Shown: positions 11,546-26,100 of the stretch, piece by piece | How positions within the stretch are numbered: position 1 is the stretch's first letter | Layout of the letters: every line of letters begins with the position of its first letter | NCBI GenBank assembly: GCA_013399875.1 | Contig: VXAZ01002109.1 | Span: 1,857,901 to 1,921,900, forward strand | DNA: 64,000 nt | Origin: Gymnorhina tibicen | Taxonomy: Eukaryota; Chordata; Aves; Passeriformes; Artamidae | Direction of reading: 5' to 3' | Translations under genes and position numbers: made by a program | The notes under the pieces: generated by a model | Told to the model about the DNA's origin: nothing | The model's input: only the letters and a program-made list of their open reading frames with translations | The model's database searches: none

Positions 11546-14500
11546 AACATCTCTGGGAAACCTGTTTTCAAAGGCAACTTTTGCTGCAAAAACTTACTGA
11601 GTTCTTTTTGGAAGGTCACCAATTCAAATACCTTTCTAGTGCTTGCATTTTCTAATTTTTTTACCTTTATTAAAATAGATAGATTTGGATTATTTTTCAA
11701 AGAACAATCTTAATAGCATCTTCCTAGGGGAACTGAACAGCAATGAATTATATTTGTAAGTGACAACTGAACAATGGCCAACAAATAAAAGAAAAAAAAG
11801 GAGAAAGAGAGAGAGAAATAAAAACAAAGGAAAAAGGGCAAACAAATGAGCAAATAATGCACAAATAGAAACGAACAAATAATACACAAACAATGAAGAC
11901 ACATGATGGAAAGTCTTCTAGAACTGAAGTGTATTATCAGTCTTTTCATAAATACTTTTGCAAAAATCTACCTTCAACTTTGACACTTTCCATAAGGTAG
12001 AATAAAATGGAAGCTGTTTTAGAGAATAGTAATCATTAAGAAGAGTCGGAATAGAATAGGAATTTTAGTAAAACATGAAATAAAAAATTACTAAGTAACC
12101 CTGATCAGTGTAGCTTTTATCCTGACTTTTGTATTTTGTAGGAGTCCTGCCTGAATTAAAAGATTGGTAAGGAAATCAGGATTTACTGTAGAATGAATGC
12201 ATATAAAAGGCTTATTTTTTACAAGTGAATGCAGGCAATTAGAACCTATGGATATTCTATTCTCAGCTGTGGGAAAAGCAGTAATGGTAATTTTGTGGTG
12301 TTATACATCACACTTCTTTTATGAGTGATCAAGTACATTGTCTTGATCATTGCTTTTAAAACCTTTCTTTGAAAAAAGCTAGCTAAATGGTGAGGAGATA
12401 TGTATTGTTTCTTCTTCACTGTACAATTTCAAAGTGAATATGTTGTTAAAAAACAGAAAAGAGAACATTTCAACCTGCGAAGTTTTCTTCTGTTTTACGT
12501 TTTGTGGCAAAATTACTTTTCTCCATTTTCTTAGTGGAAATAATGAAATATTTAGGAGGCTTATTCTAACTGTTCTCTACTTCTGGAAAAGAGTGAGGTA
12601 ATTTGAAAAAATACTGCAATTATTTCATAGAGAATTATTTCAAAAGAAGTCGATTCTTTAGATTATGCATCAGTGGGTTATTATGTATTCCTCTTGGAAT
12701 TCACATTATTTCACAGAGCCTGCTGCTATTATTGTTTTACAGTAAACATAAACCTGGAATTTCTTCTGAGTTAAAAGGCAATTGAAATAAATAAATAATT
12801 TAGTTAAATGCTTTTAAGCTAGAGCCAGATTCTTTGTTCTAGATATTGTTTGCTTCAGGAAGGACTTTCCTACATATTAAATCAATTATGAGTGTCCAAT
12901 ATGTCATGCAAAGATACCACAAGGCAGTCAAGAGATCTGAAAGTGTTTACACATATTGATCTATACAGAGTCTTAGAGATCCTTGAGTCAAAGGCAAATA
13001 TGTTCCACTGAGCAAATACAGGTGGCCTCATGGACACTGGTAGAAATATTTTTTTATTGTCTTCAGTAGAAATGAATGCTCCAGCATCATTATTTTGGCT
13101 GTGGTAGATTACTGGTCCATACATTATCACAGTCACGTAGCTCTAAGAAGTGGTGTGCCCAGAGGGATGATACTGCTCCGCATCACCACGCATTTCTGCC
13201 ACTTTTTCTGTTTAATGTTCAGACATGTGGTGAGTGGACTGAGCATAAAGATTTACAACATGAAGTTAATATTGTTTAGTTGTATCAGGCACTCCCCAGG
13301 GGTATAGGAGCAGGTTGTTGGGGCTATTTTGGCTCTAAAATGGCTGAGACTGACTTTGAGTGCCTCACAAAACCCAAAAGAGCTTCAGTGAATGTGTTGG
13401 ATGCTTCTGCATGTATAACTGGTAATTGAGTTGCTGTGCTGCCTTAAACTTAGTCTTTGAATATTCAAATTCTACAGCACCTCCCAGAATATTATTCAAA
13501 AACACAGTGCAAGGATAGACATTGGCATGTGCTGCAGCAAAAACAAGTCACAGTTTTCATTTCACCTCCCTTAAAAAATCAGCAAAAAATTGACCCACCA
13601 TGCTCCTTCTCTTCCATGCCAAACTGAAGGATTTTACGGAATATTTAGGTTTGCCCTCAAAAAAGAATGACATTTCATTTTGACAGAAGAACATTTCTCA
13701 AACCGTTCACACACCCTCCAAGCTCAATTATTCTTTCACTTAAGGGACATATTTTGGCTGGAATATTGTTCATAAACTGGATTTTAGCTTAACTGTTACA
13801 CATCATATTTCATACATGTACAAAAATTTGATAAAGTAAATTTATCTTTAATCTTCTGCCTTTTTTTCCTAAAGAGCTAATTAAGCATTAAATTCATTAT
13901 GAAATATAGACAGCAAAATTCTACAGCATGTAGAGTTGATGGATTTTGCTACAGTTATTTGAAATCCAGTCACATAGTTGATGAAAATTAAATTTTTTTT
14001 CTTGTTACTATTTTATTTGAACAAGAATCAGTCAAGCCACTCCCAGTTTCTTGTACTTTTTAAAAGTCTCCCATATTTTTTGAAGCTTGAGGAAGGAATT
14101 CCTGTTCTGGTGACTGAGTAGTTTTTTCTCCTTAAGGAAGTTCTTGTGTTTGATAGTTTTCCTTATGTTGTACTTCTGCAAATTAATATAGTGACTTTAA
14201 CGTGTATCCTGTGTCCCTTCCTCACTGAAGTCATGTTCTTTAATCACTTTTATTGCATAAAAGATCATGATCTGCTCCTTGTTCCACTGTAGATTCTCTG
14301 GTTTATCTCTTCTGAACTGTCTAAATTAGACTGAGCAAAACCTAGTGGAATAATATAGAACATCATGTAGGAGGTTTAAATTACTGTAGTGTACGTGCAG
14401 TGTGATAGCAGCTGTTTTGAAGGACATATGATGTGTTTTCATGCCTTACCGTCTGATATATTTACATTCTTTAGTCATAGCGTCTGGGAGTTTGGTTACT

Positions 14501-14661
14501 CCAAGTGAGAAGTACAGTAATGGAAAGAGTATAGAAAGTAACGAAACAGATAATAACTGGAGATGCTGGATACAGGAGAATTAGTTCATGTGAAGTAACA
14601 GGGCAACAATGAGGGCACGCAGAAAACTCACTGCCATGGACTTCAGGACAGCAGATTTGTG
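11546..14661. other. Gene-free AT-rich DNA
   Basis: No supported gene. An A-rich stretch at about 11755-11895 carries loosely repeated ACAAAT words. Frames at 11690-11949 on the minus strand only translate that bias. Nothing else organised is seen. Confidence 0.65.
11755..11895. repeat. A-rich degenerate repeat
   Basis: Purine-rich DNA: a short GA run near 11800-11818, then several ACAAAT-type words spaced roughly 10 to 13 bases apart. The spacing is irregular, so this is low-complexity sequence and not a true tandem array. Confidence 0.6.
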
Positions 14662-15275
14662 TGCTTTCAGTCCAGAAAACCAACCATAGCCTGGCTGCAT
14701 CAAAGGCAGTGTGGCCAGCAGGTTGAGGGAGGCGATTCAGCCCCTCTACTCTGCTCTGGTGAGACCCCACCTGGAGTGCTGCATCCAGCTCTGGGGTACC
14801 CAGCACAAGGAGGATGTGGACCCATTGAAGTGAGTCCAGAGGAGGCCTTGAAGATGATCAGAGGGCTGAAGCACCTCTGCTATGAAGACAGGCTGAGGAG
14901 TTGTTCAGCCTGGAGAAGAGAAGGCTCCGGAGAGATCTTACAGCAACTTCCAGTACCTGAAGGAAGCCTACATGAAAGCTGGAGAGGGACAATTTATATG
15001 GGCATGTAGTGATAGGGGAATGGCTTTAAACTGAATGAGGGTAGGTTTAGACTAGATATAAGGTAGAAAGTCTTTACTCTGAGGGTGGTCAGGCACTGGA
15101 ACAGGTCGTCCAGAGAAGCTGTGAATGACCCATCCCTGGAAGTGTTCAAAGCCAGGCCAGAAGGAATTACAAGCAACTTGGTCTAGTGGACCGTGTCCCT
15201 GCCCATGTCAGGAGGGTTAGAACTAGATGATCCATAATTGGATTATGGCTATTCCATAATTCTGTGGTTCTATGA
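14662..15275 (+). mobile_element. CR1 LINE, 5'-truncated 3' region
   Basis: The sequence follows the CR1 sense strand from the end of the ORF2 coding region through the 3' end: CTGGCTGCATCAAAGG, GTGTGGCCAGCAGG, GAGACCCCACCTGGAGTGCTG, AAGATGATCAGAGGGCTG, CTGGAGAAGAGAAGGCTCCGG, GGCTTTAAACTGAA, GCACTGGAACAGG, CATCCCTGGAAGTGTTCAA, AACTAGATGATC and a terminal TTCTGTGGTTCTATGA. In one frame, residues such as [18 protein letters not shown] match the conserved end of CR1 ORF2. ORF2 encodes an endonuclease and reverse transcriptase; both catalytic domains are absent here, so the copy is dead. It has a longer CR1 tail than the copy at 11368 and lies in the opposite orientation. The 5' edge is approximate. 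Confidence 0.95.
14665..15000 (+). pseudogene. CR1 ORF2 C-terminal remnant
   Basis: This part of the CR1 copy keeps traces of the ORF2 C-terminal region downstream of the reverse transcriptase. The recognisable block [16 protein letters not shown] lies at about 14850-14897, but the upstream part of the same open frame (about 14659-14810) is out of register with the ancestral frame, so at least one frameshift is present. No catalytic residues remain. It is a fossil and not an expressed protein. Confidence 0.8.
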
Positions 15276-18200
15276 CCTATTAAATTGACAAACAATTTCA
15301 TTTATGTTTTTTTTTCTTAGTAATAAATGATTTATGAAAGGAACTTTGTTATCTGTTCAAGTTATATCACAAAGTTCTGTGATAACTCACAATACTTCAG
15401 ACTTCATACCAGTGGTAGAGGAATGGAAGAAGTAAACTTCAGGCTATATTTACTTTCTTTGTTCTCATGCAGGGTTCCTCTGTAACTGAGAGTTTGGCAG
15501 AGCTGCTTATTTTTGCCCCAGCAGCCTTCACAGGTATTGATAAATTTCACAGGAAAAGTAGTTATTATTCTTTCTCCCAAACAAAGAAGACCTGAAGAAA
15601 TTGGAACAGTATATTTCTACATGAATGGTGTATCCTGCTTAAAAAAATATTCTATTTTCCATAGTTTCATTAAGGGTTTTGTTTGTTTTTTCGTTTTTTT
15701 AAATTCTGCTGGAATTCATTTTGGCTTCTATTTGATGTATCTGATGATTTCATGTATACAGATTTTGTGTTATTATTCATGGCCTGAGGCCTTTAGTTCT
15801 GTCTGCTGTTCTCTCATTGCTGCAGTTTTCTGAGTTTTACGATTGATTGCAACCATAACAACACTATAAATGTCTACTATCTTACCCCTGAATTTTTAAA
15901 CCCTTCAAAAATTTTTAAAATGTTATTGTTTATAATCAGGAAAACATTGTCTTTTGAACCCTTTAATCTTTATTGTCTCCAGGAGCTGCCTTAACCCACT
16001 GGATTCTTCTTTAAATGAAAGATTGCTTAGAGTAATTCCCTTTCTTTCTACTACTTTTATAGAATATTACTAATTAAAGAAATTTAAAATGCAAATTATT
16101 AGTTCAAGTAATAAATTAGTTCAAATTAAAAAAAAGTAATAATACCCTGTGGGGAAAAGAGAAATAATGTTTAGAGGTGTTTCCATAAAACAAGAACACC
16201 TGAATCGTGCTTTGTTCTCTTTTGAGCAGGCTCTGACCAAAGGGAAGATGTCAAACAAAAACCACTGTAATATTTTCTTATTGTCACAAAATCCTTGTGT
16301 ATCTGGACTTCAGGGAACAGTTCCCTTCACAATGTGTAAAGGGAATCAGACAATAACTGTGATAAAGCTCATTTGCATCTCCCACTGAAAAACACCCAGG
16401 ACCCAGGACACTAGGTGGGTTCTTGCACTGCCTGTGAGACAGTATGGCAGGAGCAGCTGTGTTTGCCACAGGAGCTCCTGCACAATGCCAGAAAATCTCT
16501 ACTGCAGACTCCAAACAGTGAATAAAACAAGCAAGTATTTGGTCAACTACTACTGCATGCCATAACTTTCCACCATACTGATAGATTTGCTGCCCAATGA
16601 GCCATTGTTTTACCACAATTTTAATAAACACTTACTTCTTAGTACTCCATAAAGCATTGTCTTTAGACATGAAGACCCCCTGGAAGTCACATACCTCTGT
16701 CCTCCCCACAGTACAAGGGATTGTGCCTTAGGCCTTTGAAAATGTAGCATCTTAATTCCAACAATGCCAGCAGTATTGTACTCCCACAGGGGAAGAGTGG
16801 GACTGTCTTTTGCAGTGATATGGTTCATCATCTGTCTTTAGCCCAGCCAAGAAACCTCTGAAGCACGGGGCCCTAGCTTGGCTGTTTGCATATTGGCATA
16901 TTTGCTGCTATGTTGCTGTTGCTGCAGTAAGACAGGTTATATTTCTTTTTTGAGAAGTGGCAGAAGCGACTTCCCCTCTAACCCCCTCTCTCTGTTTCCA
17001 ACAGATGGAACAACAGTCCTCCTGTTCTCGGTAGGAGATAGGGGAATTAGTAGAAGTCATCTAGCTGGTCATCAGGGAATGTGCTGCTGATACTTGAAGC
17101 AGAGCATCGATATTTTTTGCTGCACTGTTTGTAACTAGCACTTCTTTTGCCAGTGGCTGCTTTTGTGTTTGTTGCTGAAATTTTAAATTCTTTCCGTCCT
17201 CTCAGTTTCCTTTAGCAGCAGTAGAAGCTTTCACAGGTTCCTGAGAAGCCTGTCAGTTCCTTGCAGATCTGATAAACTTTTCATTGGTGTCTTGGAGATT
17301 TCACCTTCATTGCTACATGGGCATGTTCTAGAGCATGAAATAATGCACAATCTCGTGGTCAAAAATATTAAGTTCTACACGGTGTTTACGATTTTTGATG
17401 TCTAAACAGAATTTGAAAGGAAAAGACAGTATTTGTACTTGGCACCTGCAAGCAATCTAATGCTTTGAAACTGTGAGCACATAAAATAGGCGTTGTCCCA
17501 TTGGATTTCCTTGCTGTTTGAATTCATTGTATTTGTGACAGGCAGGTTTTCATTTGTGCATAATATAGAGCCATGACAAAAAAGTAAGTTATTTTGATGG
17601 GTTAATTTTTTTTCTGCTTTAGGTTTTTGACTTCCAAGCAATTCTGAACATGATGTATTGTTACAGCCATGTCAGTGGAAGTTAAAAGAATTTAATGCCC
17701 TCATTTGTTCTCAAAGAATTCAGATTTTATATGATGTGAGATCTGTAATGATGCTGTGCATTAAAATGAAAGTGCAAGGAGATTCCTTGGGATGCAATTC
17801 CTTTACAGCTCACTGCCTCTCATTGATTTGAAAGGGTGCTTCACACATTATAAATGGATTTCGACCATAGTAACATTGCATTCTCTACTACTAAAAGCTG
17901 GATTGCCTGTGCAGTGGCAGCTTTGTGGGTTGCCAGAATGACTGACCTTGGGTGTGAATCCATATGTCAACTTGTTACAAGATGATAACATGCATAGTGA
18001 AATAGCAGAAGCTAAGTTTCTTGTCAAGAAGTCCTTTGACTGATAAAGGACAGAGGGATGATCTCAGCTGTTCTTAAGATCAGTCCCCAGAGGAATGGTA
18101 AGAGACAGAGAGGACTGACTGACCACTGAGGGGAAGGAGATCAGGGATATTATTTTGTGTGGGTACCTTTTTAGCTATCATTCATAATTCACAGTAGGAC

Positions 18201-19301
18201 TCCTCATATGAAATGCTGTGAAAACATAGACTTTTCACCCAGTATGTGCATCTCACTTGTCGACACTGGTAATAATATAAACATTGCACAGGGGCAGGAA
18301 AAAACCACAGAAACAAACAATTTCATATTCTAAAAAAGAGGTCCAAAATATCTTGGCAGTGACCAGCTTGACGTTTACTGCCTCTGTTGTCCTTGCCAGC
18401 ATTTAAATTAAGCTGGACTAGAATCAAATCAGTTCTATCACCACCCTGCTCTAACCTTTGGTTAAGCTGATAATTTTCAGCTTGTTAAAATCTTTAATCT
18501 TATTTAATCTCTATCAAAAATGCATCACACTACACTTCTTGGCACATTTTTGTGACTGGTGAATAGGACCCTATTTTCTTGCATGTTTACAGAATATTAA
18601 TTCCATGGTCTCTTTATGAGACACTTGGTGCTGTCAGTTGCCTAATGTAGAGATGAAAAACATTTTTTCTCCTCCTGAGAAATATGATTTATTAGATTCT
18701 TATCCAAACAGAATGCCTTTTCAACAGTGCCAAATGTGCACCATTCAAGAGAAACATTCACAGAGAAAAGATCTTCACCACTACAGTCCAGCAGTATGAG
18801 CCTACTATCTGTGACTCATTCAATTCCAACACCTCCTTCTAGATAGATAAAAGAAATGTCTGCATGTGTTTAGTCCTTTTGCCCAGTGTTGTCACTGATG
18901 ACATGTTTGTCAATACCTGATGGCCATACTGAATCACTGAATAATGACCAAAGGCCAGAAAAGTTTTTGTAAGATTTTCCCCAGCAGTATTTCCTACTTT
19001 ATGTGACATGATATAGTTTCATCCATGTCTTTCGAAATTTTAAAATTCATGAAAAAATTTTTTATTGTTCTTTTTTAAACTTCAAGTGAAAATCAACAGA
19101 TAATTTCACTACACTGGTTACAAAATAAAGTGAGCTATCCAATATACCAGATACCCAAATGCATAAATTAAGGAATCCACTGAGTTATTTTTATTAGTGT
19201 CATACAGCTCAGACAATCACATAAGAGGTAATATGAAAAAAAAATTGGGACAGAATATTGCATCCTATGAAAACACAGCAAAATGTTACATAAGTTGCAT
19301 T

Positions 19302-19339
19302 TTCTATTTGTTTCATTATTTTCTATTTGTTTCAATATT
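19302..19339. repeat. 19-bp tandem duplication
   Basis: TTCTATTTGTTTCATTATT (19302-19320) is followed directly by a copy with one difference, TTCTATTTGTTTCAATATT (19321-19339). A small replication-slippage duplication. Confidence 0.85.
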
Positions 19340-20409
19340 TTTTATCTGTGAAATTGAGTCATAGAAGAATATGTGATAGTTTTCCTTTTCTGAAAGCTGC
19401 ACTGTAAGCTCATACTTAACAGAAAAAAACTGGCTGAAGAGGAGATCTATTTTGGCTGTTTTGTGGTATTCAGTATTACCTGACCTCAAAACAAACCTTT
19501 TGGAGAGGAAAGCAAAAGAAGAAAGACAGATCATATTTCATACTAAGTAGGCTTTGAAAAAAGGGTTAAATCAAGCTTACAAGAGTGAAGAATTTGGAAA
19601 AATTATCAAGGAAGAGTTATAAAATATAAAATGTCAAAAGTACCTGTCTATTCCAGTGACTATAACTCCAGCTCTTTCATTTGTTGCTTTTTCATCTTCC
19701 CTGCAGCTTGCTTCTCAGCAAGACTGGAAGCAGATTTCCGCATCTCTTCCTCTTTTACTTCTCCAGTTCAGGTGTCCTTGTCCTGCTGCTTTCACACTTG
19801 ATGTTGCATTTGATGTATTTATTTGCTAGGGGCATCAAGGAACTTCTTGAAAGCATTTACTGAAAATTTTCTAGAGAAAATTAATTCATTAAGCTGTGGA
19901 CATGATTTGATGATAAACTAGACACGCTTTCATAAGGTTCTGGTGGTGAACTTTACAAAAAAACACCCTCCCAAGCCAATTAACCATGACGAGAAAAGAA
20001 AGCAGTGAGGGAAGTTTCTACTTCTGCTGTGTAGATTGTACTTTTGCTGTGTGTTGTGTCTCTACCCGGCAGAAACATGAATATTTTATCAAATACCATG
20101 ATTTTTTGTTGCAAACATTGCAACGACTATTTGTGAAAGAGACAATAAATCAAAGGCAAACATATCCAATTCATTATAGTGTCATGCCTTCACTTTTATC
20201 TTTGGGAAGGTGGATTTGGGTTATTTTTTAAATGTCTTCAACTGTATAAATATTTAGCCAGCTTTTTTTTTTTATCATTATTATTATATATGTTCAGATG
20301 ATGTTTAAAATCCTTGCCACCTTGTTGTACAGAGCTGTTACCATATTTTCATTACTAGAAAACGTAGAAGAGAAGAATAGTGAGGAAAGAGCCATTTGTG
20401 GTCCCAGAT

Positions 20410-20510
20410 GGGTTTTTTGGGTTGTTTGTTTGTTTTAGGTTTTTTTTTTGTTTGGTTTTTTTTTTGTTTTTGTTTTTGTTTTTAATTTGTCATTGTTTTG
20501 GTTTGTTTTA
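20410..20510. repeat. T/G-rich simple repeat
   Basis: Runs of T broken by single or double G, in the form of TTTTG/TTTTTG units. On the minus strand it reads as an A-rich CAAAA-type tract. No retrotransposon body is attached. Confidence 0.85.
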
Positions 20511-23143
20511 AAAATACATAAAATTTTCAGGTGGCCAATGATAGATTAAAGGCTGCTGCTTCAAATATTCTGCCAGCTAGAACTCCTTTTGAATAGGGAT
20601 ACTTTAAAAGAAAGCCCTTTCAGCACTTTTTAGTAGAAAAGTGAGGCTTTTACTTCAAAAATTCTTCCTCTTAAGTTGGTGTTTTGTATGTCATGTCCTT
20701 TTTTTTTCCTCCAGTACAGATCCTTTTCTGTTTTTATCAATTTTTTATGAGAGGATAGGGAAAAGACATGGAGAATAATTTTATCAACACCTTCACAGCT
20801 TGACAAAGAATACGTATTAGAGAAAGCAGTGAACAACTTGTTAGGTAAGAAACAGCAATAAGACATGCAATTCTCTGCTCCGCTCCTGTCAGTTTTGTCC
20901 AAGGATATTAATAGAGCCTTCTCACATGTATTATACAAAATTTATGCTTAAGAAATGAGGTATTCTATTGAAAATTGTCTCCCTATTTTTTCCTTGTAAT
21001 TCCCTCACCATTACAGCTCCTCCCAGTGTGAAGCTGTTAGATGCCTTTACTCATATTGTGTTTGCAGGAAAATGACTTTTAGAGTTAAATTTTGGCAGTA
21101 TTTCAAATTTAGCTCCATTCTTATTAAGTCAGTTTTGCTTAAAATGGTAATATTTGAGCTAAAAGTTTTCATAGGCACTTTCTGATTTATTTGCTTGCTC
21201 TGAAAACTGTGAGCAAAAGTACATGTCTATTATTAAAATGTGAAGATTATTTTGTACTATATACCTATTTCAGATATATGCTGTTAGTAGGTGAAACAAC
21301 AGGGCAGCTGGGGGTAGAATGTAGAAATTTGGGCCAGGAAGTAGTGGGAAGGATTCTCATCTGTTGTGATGATAATAAAATTTTTTTTCGCTTAATCAAA
21401 AATCTCTCCATGCATTTTGCTTGTGGGTGGTTTGGTTGTATTCTGCTTGTATGACTGCACGGATTGTAAGCTAAACAGGAAGGTAAGTGTACACTTAATC
21501 GAGAGGGTCATGAGAGGAGGGTTTTTACTCTCTGATCTTCTTTTTAAGGTATCCGATCGTGGGCATCGATGATGTGCTGGGATCATACTTAGAAAATAGT
21601 CCCTGTGGCATGTTGGGATGCAGGCTGCCCTTTTTCCTGGGTGTCCCCAGACTTCTGCCTATGCAAAATAGGGGGGATTCACAGTGTGAGGAGTTCTGAA
21701 GAGCCAGCCATGTGTGGTGCCCTGATGATGGTTTGAGATTGTCGGGTAGCACTGAGAAAGCAGAAGGATGGCTGTGAGTGAAGAGTCCACAGAAAATCCT
21801 GAAACTTCAGTTATTTTTAAATCCAAATAAATACTTTTTGCTGTACCTTGGGTGAGAAGCCTTAAGTGAATAGGATGTATTTAAATACACATTGAACTGA
21901 GCGGAATGTCACCTGACAGAAATCTTTGTGTTTTTCTGAACAGAACAGGTCCCTACAGTGTAAATTTCAGCTTTGGATTTTCTTTTTTTGCCCTCAAGTA
22001 CTCTCCTTAGATTTTTAAGTATACATATAACATAAGGAAGAGATAAGAAACATTTACAGTTTGCAAAAACCTGAAAATTTTTCAAAGAACATGATTGAAT
22101 TATCAATGGGCATAAAGCAGTTATGCAACTGTGCCTATTCTTGGTAAGGAAAAACTAGGAAAAATGGAGACTAATAAAAGGTGAGGTTCTTTCATAATAT
22201 TTTGATAACAGGAAAGCTGTCCTTCACGGCTACCCAAGAAGAGATGGCAGTGAGGTTAATAGGGCCCTGCAAGCAGGGAGCAGGCTATGACAAATGATGG
22301 TTCCTTTCTCACAGTGGAAGGGCAGTCCAGAAGGCTTTGGGAAAGTGACCAGACACTGGAATAGAATGAAATATCATTTGAACAATCTTCTGATTTTTGA
22401 GGAAGGTTTGTTACATTTTGTATTATTTTTCGTCAAAGCATGGAATGGTCTTTGATTTTTTTCCTTCCAAATGTATCTTGATTAGACAAATAATCTCTGC
22501 TCCTCTTAGTTAAAATAACTACATAAGAGTAATTACAGGATTATTCAGGAAAACAGCCCACTATTATGTTTCACATAATTTCTTTCTTTTAATTCATAGA
22601 GAAGGAAGGAGAAACTTCAGTTTTAATTAAAAATCAAGCAAAATTTCACGTAGTCCAGATGTAAATGTATACTAGATCAAGAACAAGGAAGTGTTTAGAT
22701 ATTTATGCATTTAATTTTATTTCAGTAACTTTTCCAATAAGAATTAATGGAAAGTGTGTTTCACAGTTGCTAGTTTTTAGTGTTGTCAACATCTCTGTAC
22801 TATTGATTCTGAAATGTTGATATTGAAAATTTGTGTGCACAGTGCTGACTTAGTTTAATTCAGTTCATTAAATCAGAGCTCTTTACCATTTTAAATGGCA
22901 GAACTGGAATATAAGTATGAACTGCATTGTCTAGCTTATTAAATGAAATTTATTTAATGCCAATGTCCACAAACATAGGTCATACTTGAGGGCTCCCAGA
23001 GCAGGCATACCTAGAAAAACAAGCTTTTACATACATAAGCTTATTGAGCAAAGTCAGGAAAACGATAAACTGGACACACAAAAGCAGACAGGGTACTCAA
23101 GTTCCCCTAGTACTTTAGAGAGTTTTATTCTTACTTTACACTG

Positions 23144-23158
23144 AAAAAAAAAAAAAAA
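23144..23158. repeat. A homopolymer run
   Basis: Fifteen consecutive As. No processed-transcript body is recognised upstream of it and no flanking duplication was seen, so it is listed only as a homopolymer. Confidence 0.85.
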
Positions 23159-26100
23159 GAAACCTGGCATAAAGCTCTTCTTAATAATTCAAGATAGTAT
23201 TTAAAAGAGAAAACTATTGAAATTTTTCTGTATTTTTTTCATTTAGTTTGCATTTAAAACAATCTAGCTGTCACCACACACAGAGTAACTTAGAACAGCA
23301 GGCTGGGGCTGTCATCCCCACACAAAATACATGAAGAAATGAGGAAGTAAATGAATGAGCAGAAAAACTCGCTTTGTGTTAGTTTTATCAAGGCAGCATG
23401 AATTTGAATAATGACATTCCAGTCACTTCTGCTGCCTTGTTTATATACAGTTATGTACCAAGCTTCCTCTGAAATAAATGAGGCTTTAATTTTTCTTGCT
23501 AGCTACATTAATTACACTGCTTTTATGCTTTTAACTAATGTGACTGTTCCTGTATCAGGTAATACATGTCTGTGTTATAAACCAGCATTCACAAATACCT
23601 TCATTAGGTGAGCACTTCACAATCATTAATAATGAGAACCACCATGATAATTTATTAGGTGATATCATGCCACAAGGTTCACCGGTTTCCCTGGTACAAT
23701 CAGTAATTTTGAAAGTGGATGTATTGGTTGTTTCCTAGCAAACAAAAGGAAACGGTGGTACATTCAGCTGAAGATGTAGTTGTAATAGAATGTAATGTAA
23801 TATGTAGAAGTAGATGTACTTTTGCTCACGCATGAAAAATACCAAATCTCTCTAGAAGTCTTGGGAATATGTCGCAGATGTGCTCACCCATCTTTTAAGT
23901 TGTAAAGATGAACTGGACATTTTACCTTCTTTGTCATCACTCAAGACAAAACTCTTCTTCTTTATCTCCCTTGTTGCAAGCAAATTGTTGCAAGCAATCA
24001 GGAGTAGACCTATCCAGAAAGAAGTTAGGAAATGTTTGGACATTTTAAATTTTATTTTGATCTGAAGGAGTTTGCGTGGAGATCTGTAGATCTAGGACTC
24101 TCATTCATGGCTTGAGAAGAAGGTCACCCTGCAACCAGGGACACCAGGACCTATCACTCAAGCTGGATCCAAAGGAGACTCTCAGATGGGAAATTTCAGG
24201 GCTTGAGTACTGCAACCAGATGTACTGGATGAACACCTTGGAATAAGGAAAGCCAAAAGCTTTGGTTCCCCAGGCTTAGAAAGTTATCCAAAACACATGG
24301 CAGAATTTTTCTTGAAATACTGTTTGGATCTTGTAAAACTGAATTTTGCCAACATGTTTTCACATAATTTCTGACTAAACCTTGCCCATAATGGCAAATA
24401 TAAAGTGTTTGGCAGGCTTTTGCTCCTGGAAAACCTTTCGCTTTGACACCTGACTGTAGCCATTTGCGCTCACAGATAGATGCACCATAAACCTGATTGT
24501 AGATGCAACATTACTAGGAATAGGTCTAAATGTTCATGTGTACTGTTAAACAATATTATGTGATTATGAGACAGGAAAAGTCTCTCTTTTCCAATAAGCA
24601 GAGTTATTATTTAACTCGAATTATATATTTAAGATCGAAATGCTGGTTAAAGGAATCATGGTCTTATTGGTTTTGCTTTAAAAAATCATGGTGGCACTGT
24701 CCACCCTAAAAGCTATAACTTGTTTGTTTCTTATGTATTCAGTGAAGTATACCAATTATAACCACTAAAAGCGGTTATGTCTGTTTATGTGAATTTTTAA
24801 AGAAAAATAGAAAAGCGTACAGTAAATAGCTTTTGCAAACTCAGATTCAAAACTGATCTCAACGTAAGTTCTAAAGTATTTCTTGCAGACATATTTCGTT
24901 TATCTGCTGTCACTGGTATCATGCCTGAGGTACAAGAGAAATTTACCTTCTGAAGAACATGGATAGTCTAGGGAAAGAAAGGTTCTTGCTAAATCCCTTC
25001 TCCAAGGATTTTATTAAACATGACAAAAATCTAGAATAAGAAATTTTAATCCTGTTAGTTTGATTCTTTCATGTAATGGACCTGGGACATAAAGTACAAT
25101 TTTAAAACAAGAGATTTTCAGTTTCTTCATTCATATGTTATTTTTTTTTGTGGTTACTCACATGAGACTAGTTCTCAACCATACTTCAAACCTCTCTATA
25201 CCTCTCCAAACAGTTGTTTTATTGAGAAGGCTATGATTCATTGTGCCTCTTGAATGAACATTTCCTAAATTAGTAGGGATTATAAAGAAAGGAAGGAAAA
25301 ACACCTCTGAGATGAAGTAAAAGGTCAGAATTTTTTTGAGATTGAATTTAGAAGCATATTATTTTATAGGAGACTTGGTTTAGTTCCCTCCTTATTCATA
25401 GAATATATTAAGTATTGCAAAATCTGATTAATGCTACCAAATTTTCTTGCCATATATGCCTATACATCCCAAAAGGTTCTCTCTCTTTCCCTTTCACTTT
25501 TCTCCTTTCAGATCAACATTTGTTCAGCAAAGAATTGAGTATCTATATCCATTTAGGTGATGATGTATTTCCTGACTGCATAATTAATACTGGGATTCTT
25601 AAAGTGGAATGTTCTTTGATCACAAAAAAACATGTCCTGGGGAAAGAAGTCTTTCTGATTTGGTTGTTAGGTTTTGCCACAATTTTTTCCCAGTGTATCC
25701 TTTGATAACATTATGTTTGCTAAAGGATAATAATCTAGATATATGTCTTCAAATGTAAAAAGGTGATTTTACAAGACAGCACTTAAACTATATTCCAGAA
25801 ACCAGTTCACAAAAATCATCAATGAAGGTTTGCTTGTTTTGTTTTGTTTTTTTTCCCCATAGCTGGGAAATTGACTACAAATATCCATACTTGAATGGAT
25901 AGAATGAAAGATCTGTTCAATACCATTTGTGACTCTCTCTCCTTTCCCAACCCTTGACCTGAGTTTATTGGTCTTCACATCACAGTTAATTGTTTGAATC
26001 TAAATATCTATTTAATATGTACAATACACATAAGCAATAAACCCCACTCTTGGAGAGAAATTGTCTTACTCTAGCAGTGATTATATCAAATCCCAAGGTC

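Noticed and set aside
14471..14806. 111-codon minus-strand frame
   Set aside because: Mostly antisense to the CR1 copy at 14662-15275.
21470..21760. CpG-containing block, considered as a promoter or exon
   Set aside because: Too few CpGs for a CpG island, no open frame of note and no known repeat words.
24090..24290. Less AT-rich block, considered as an old LTR or retrocopy
   Set aside because: No TG...CA ends, polyadenylation signal, flanking duplication or readable protein segment.
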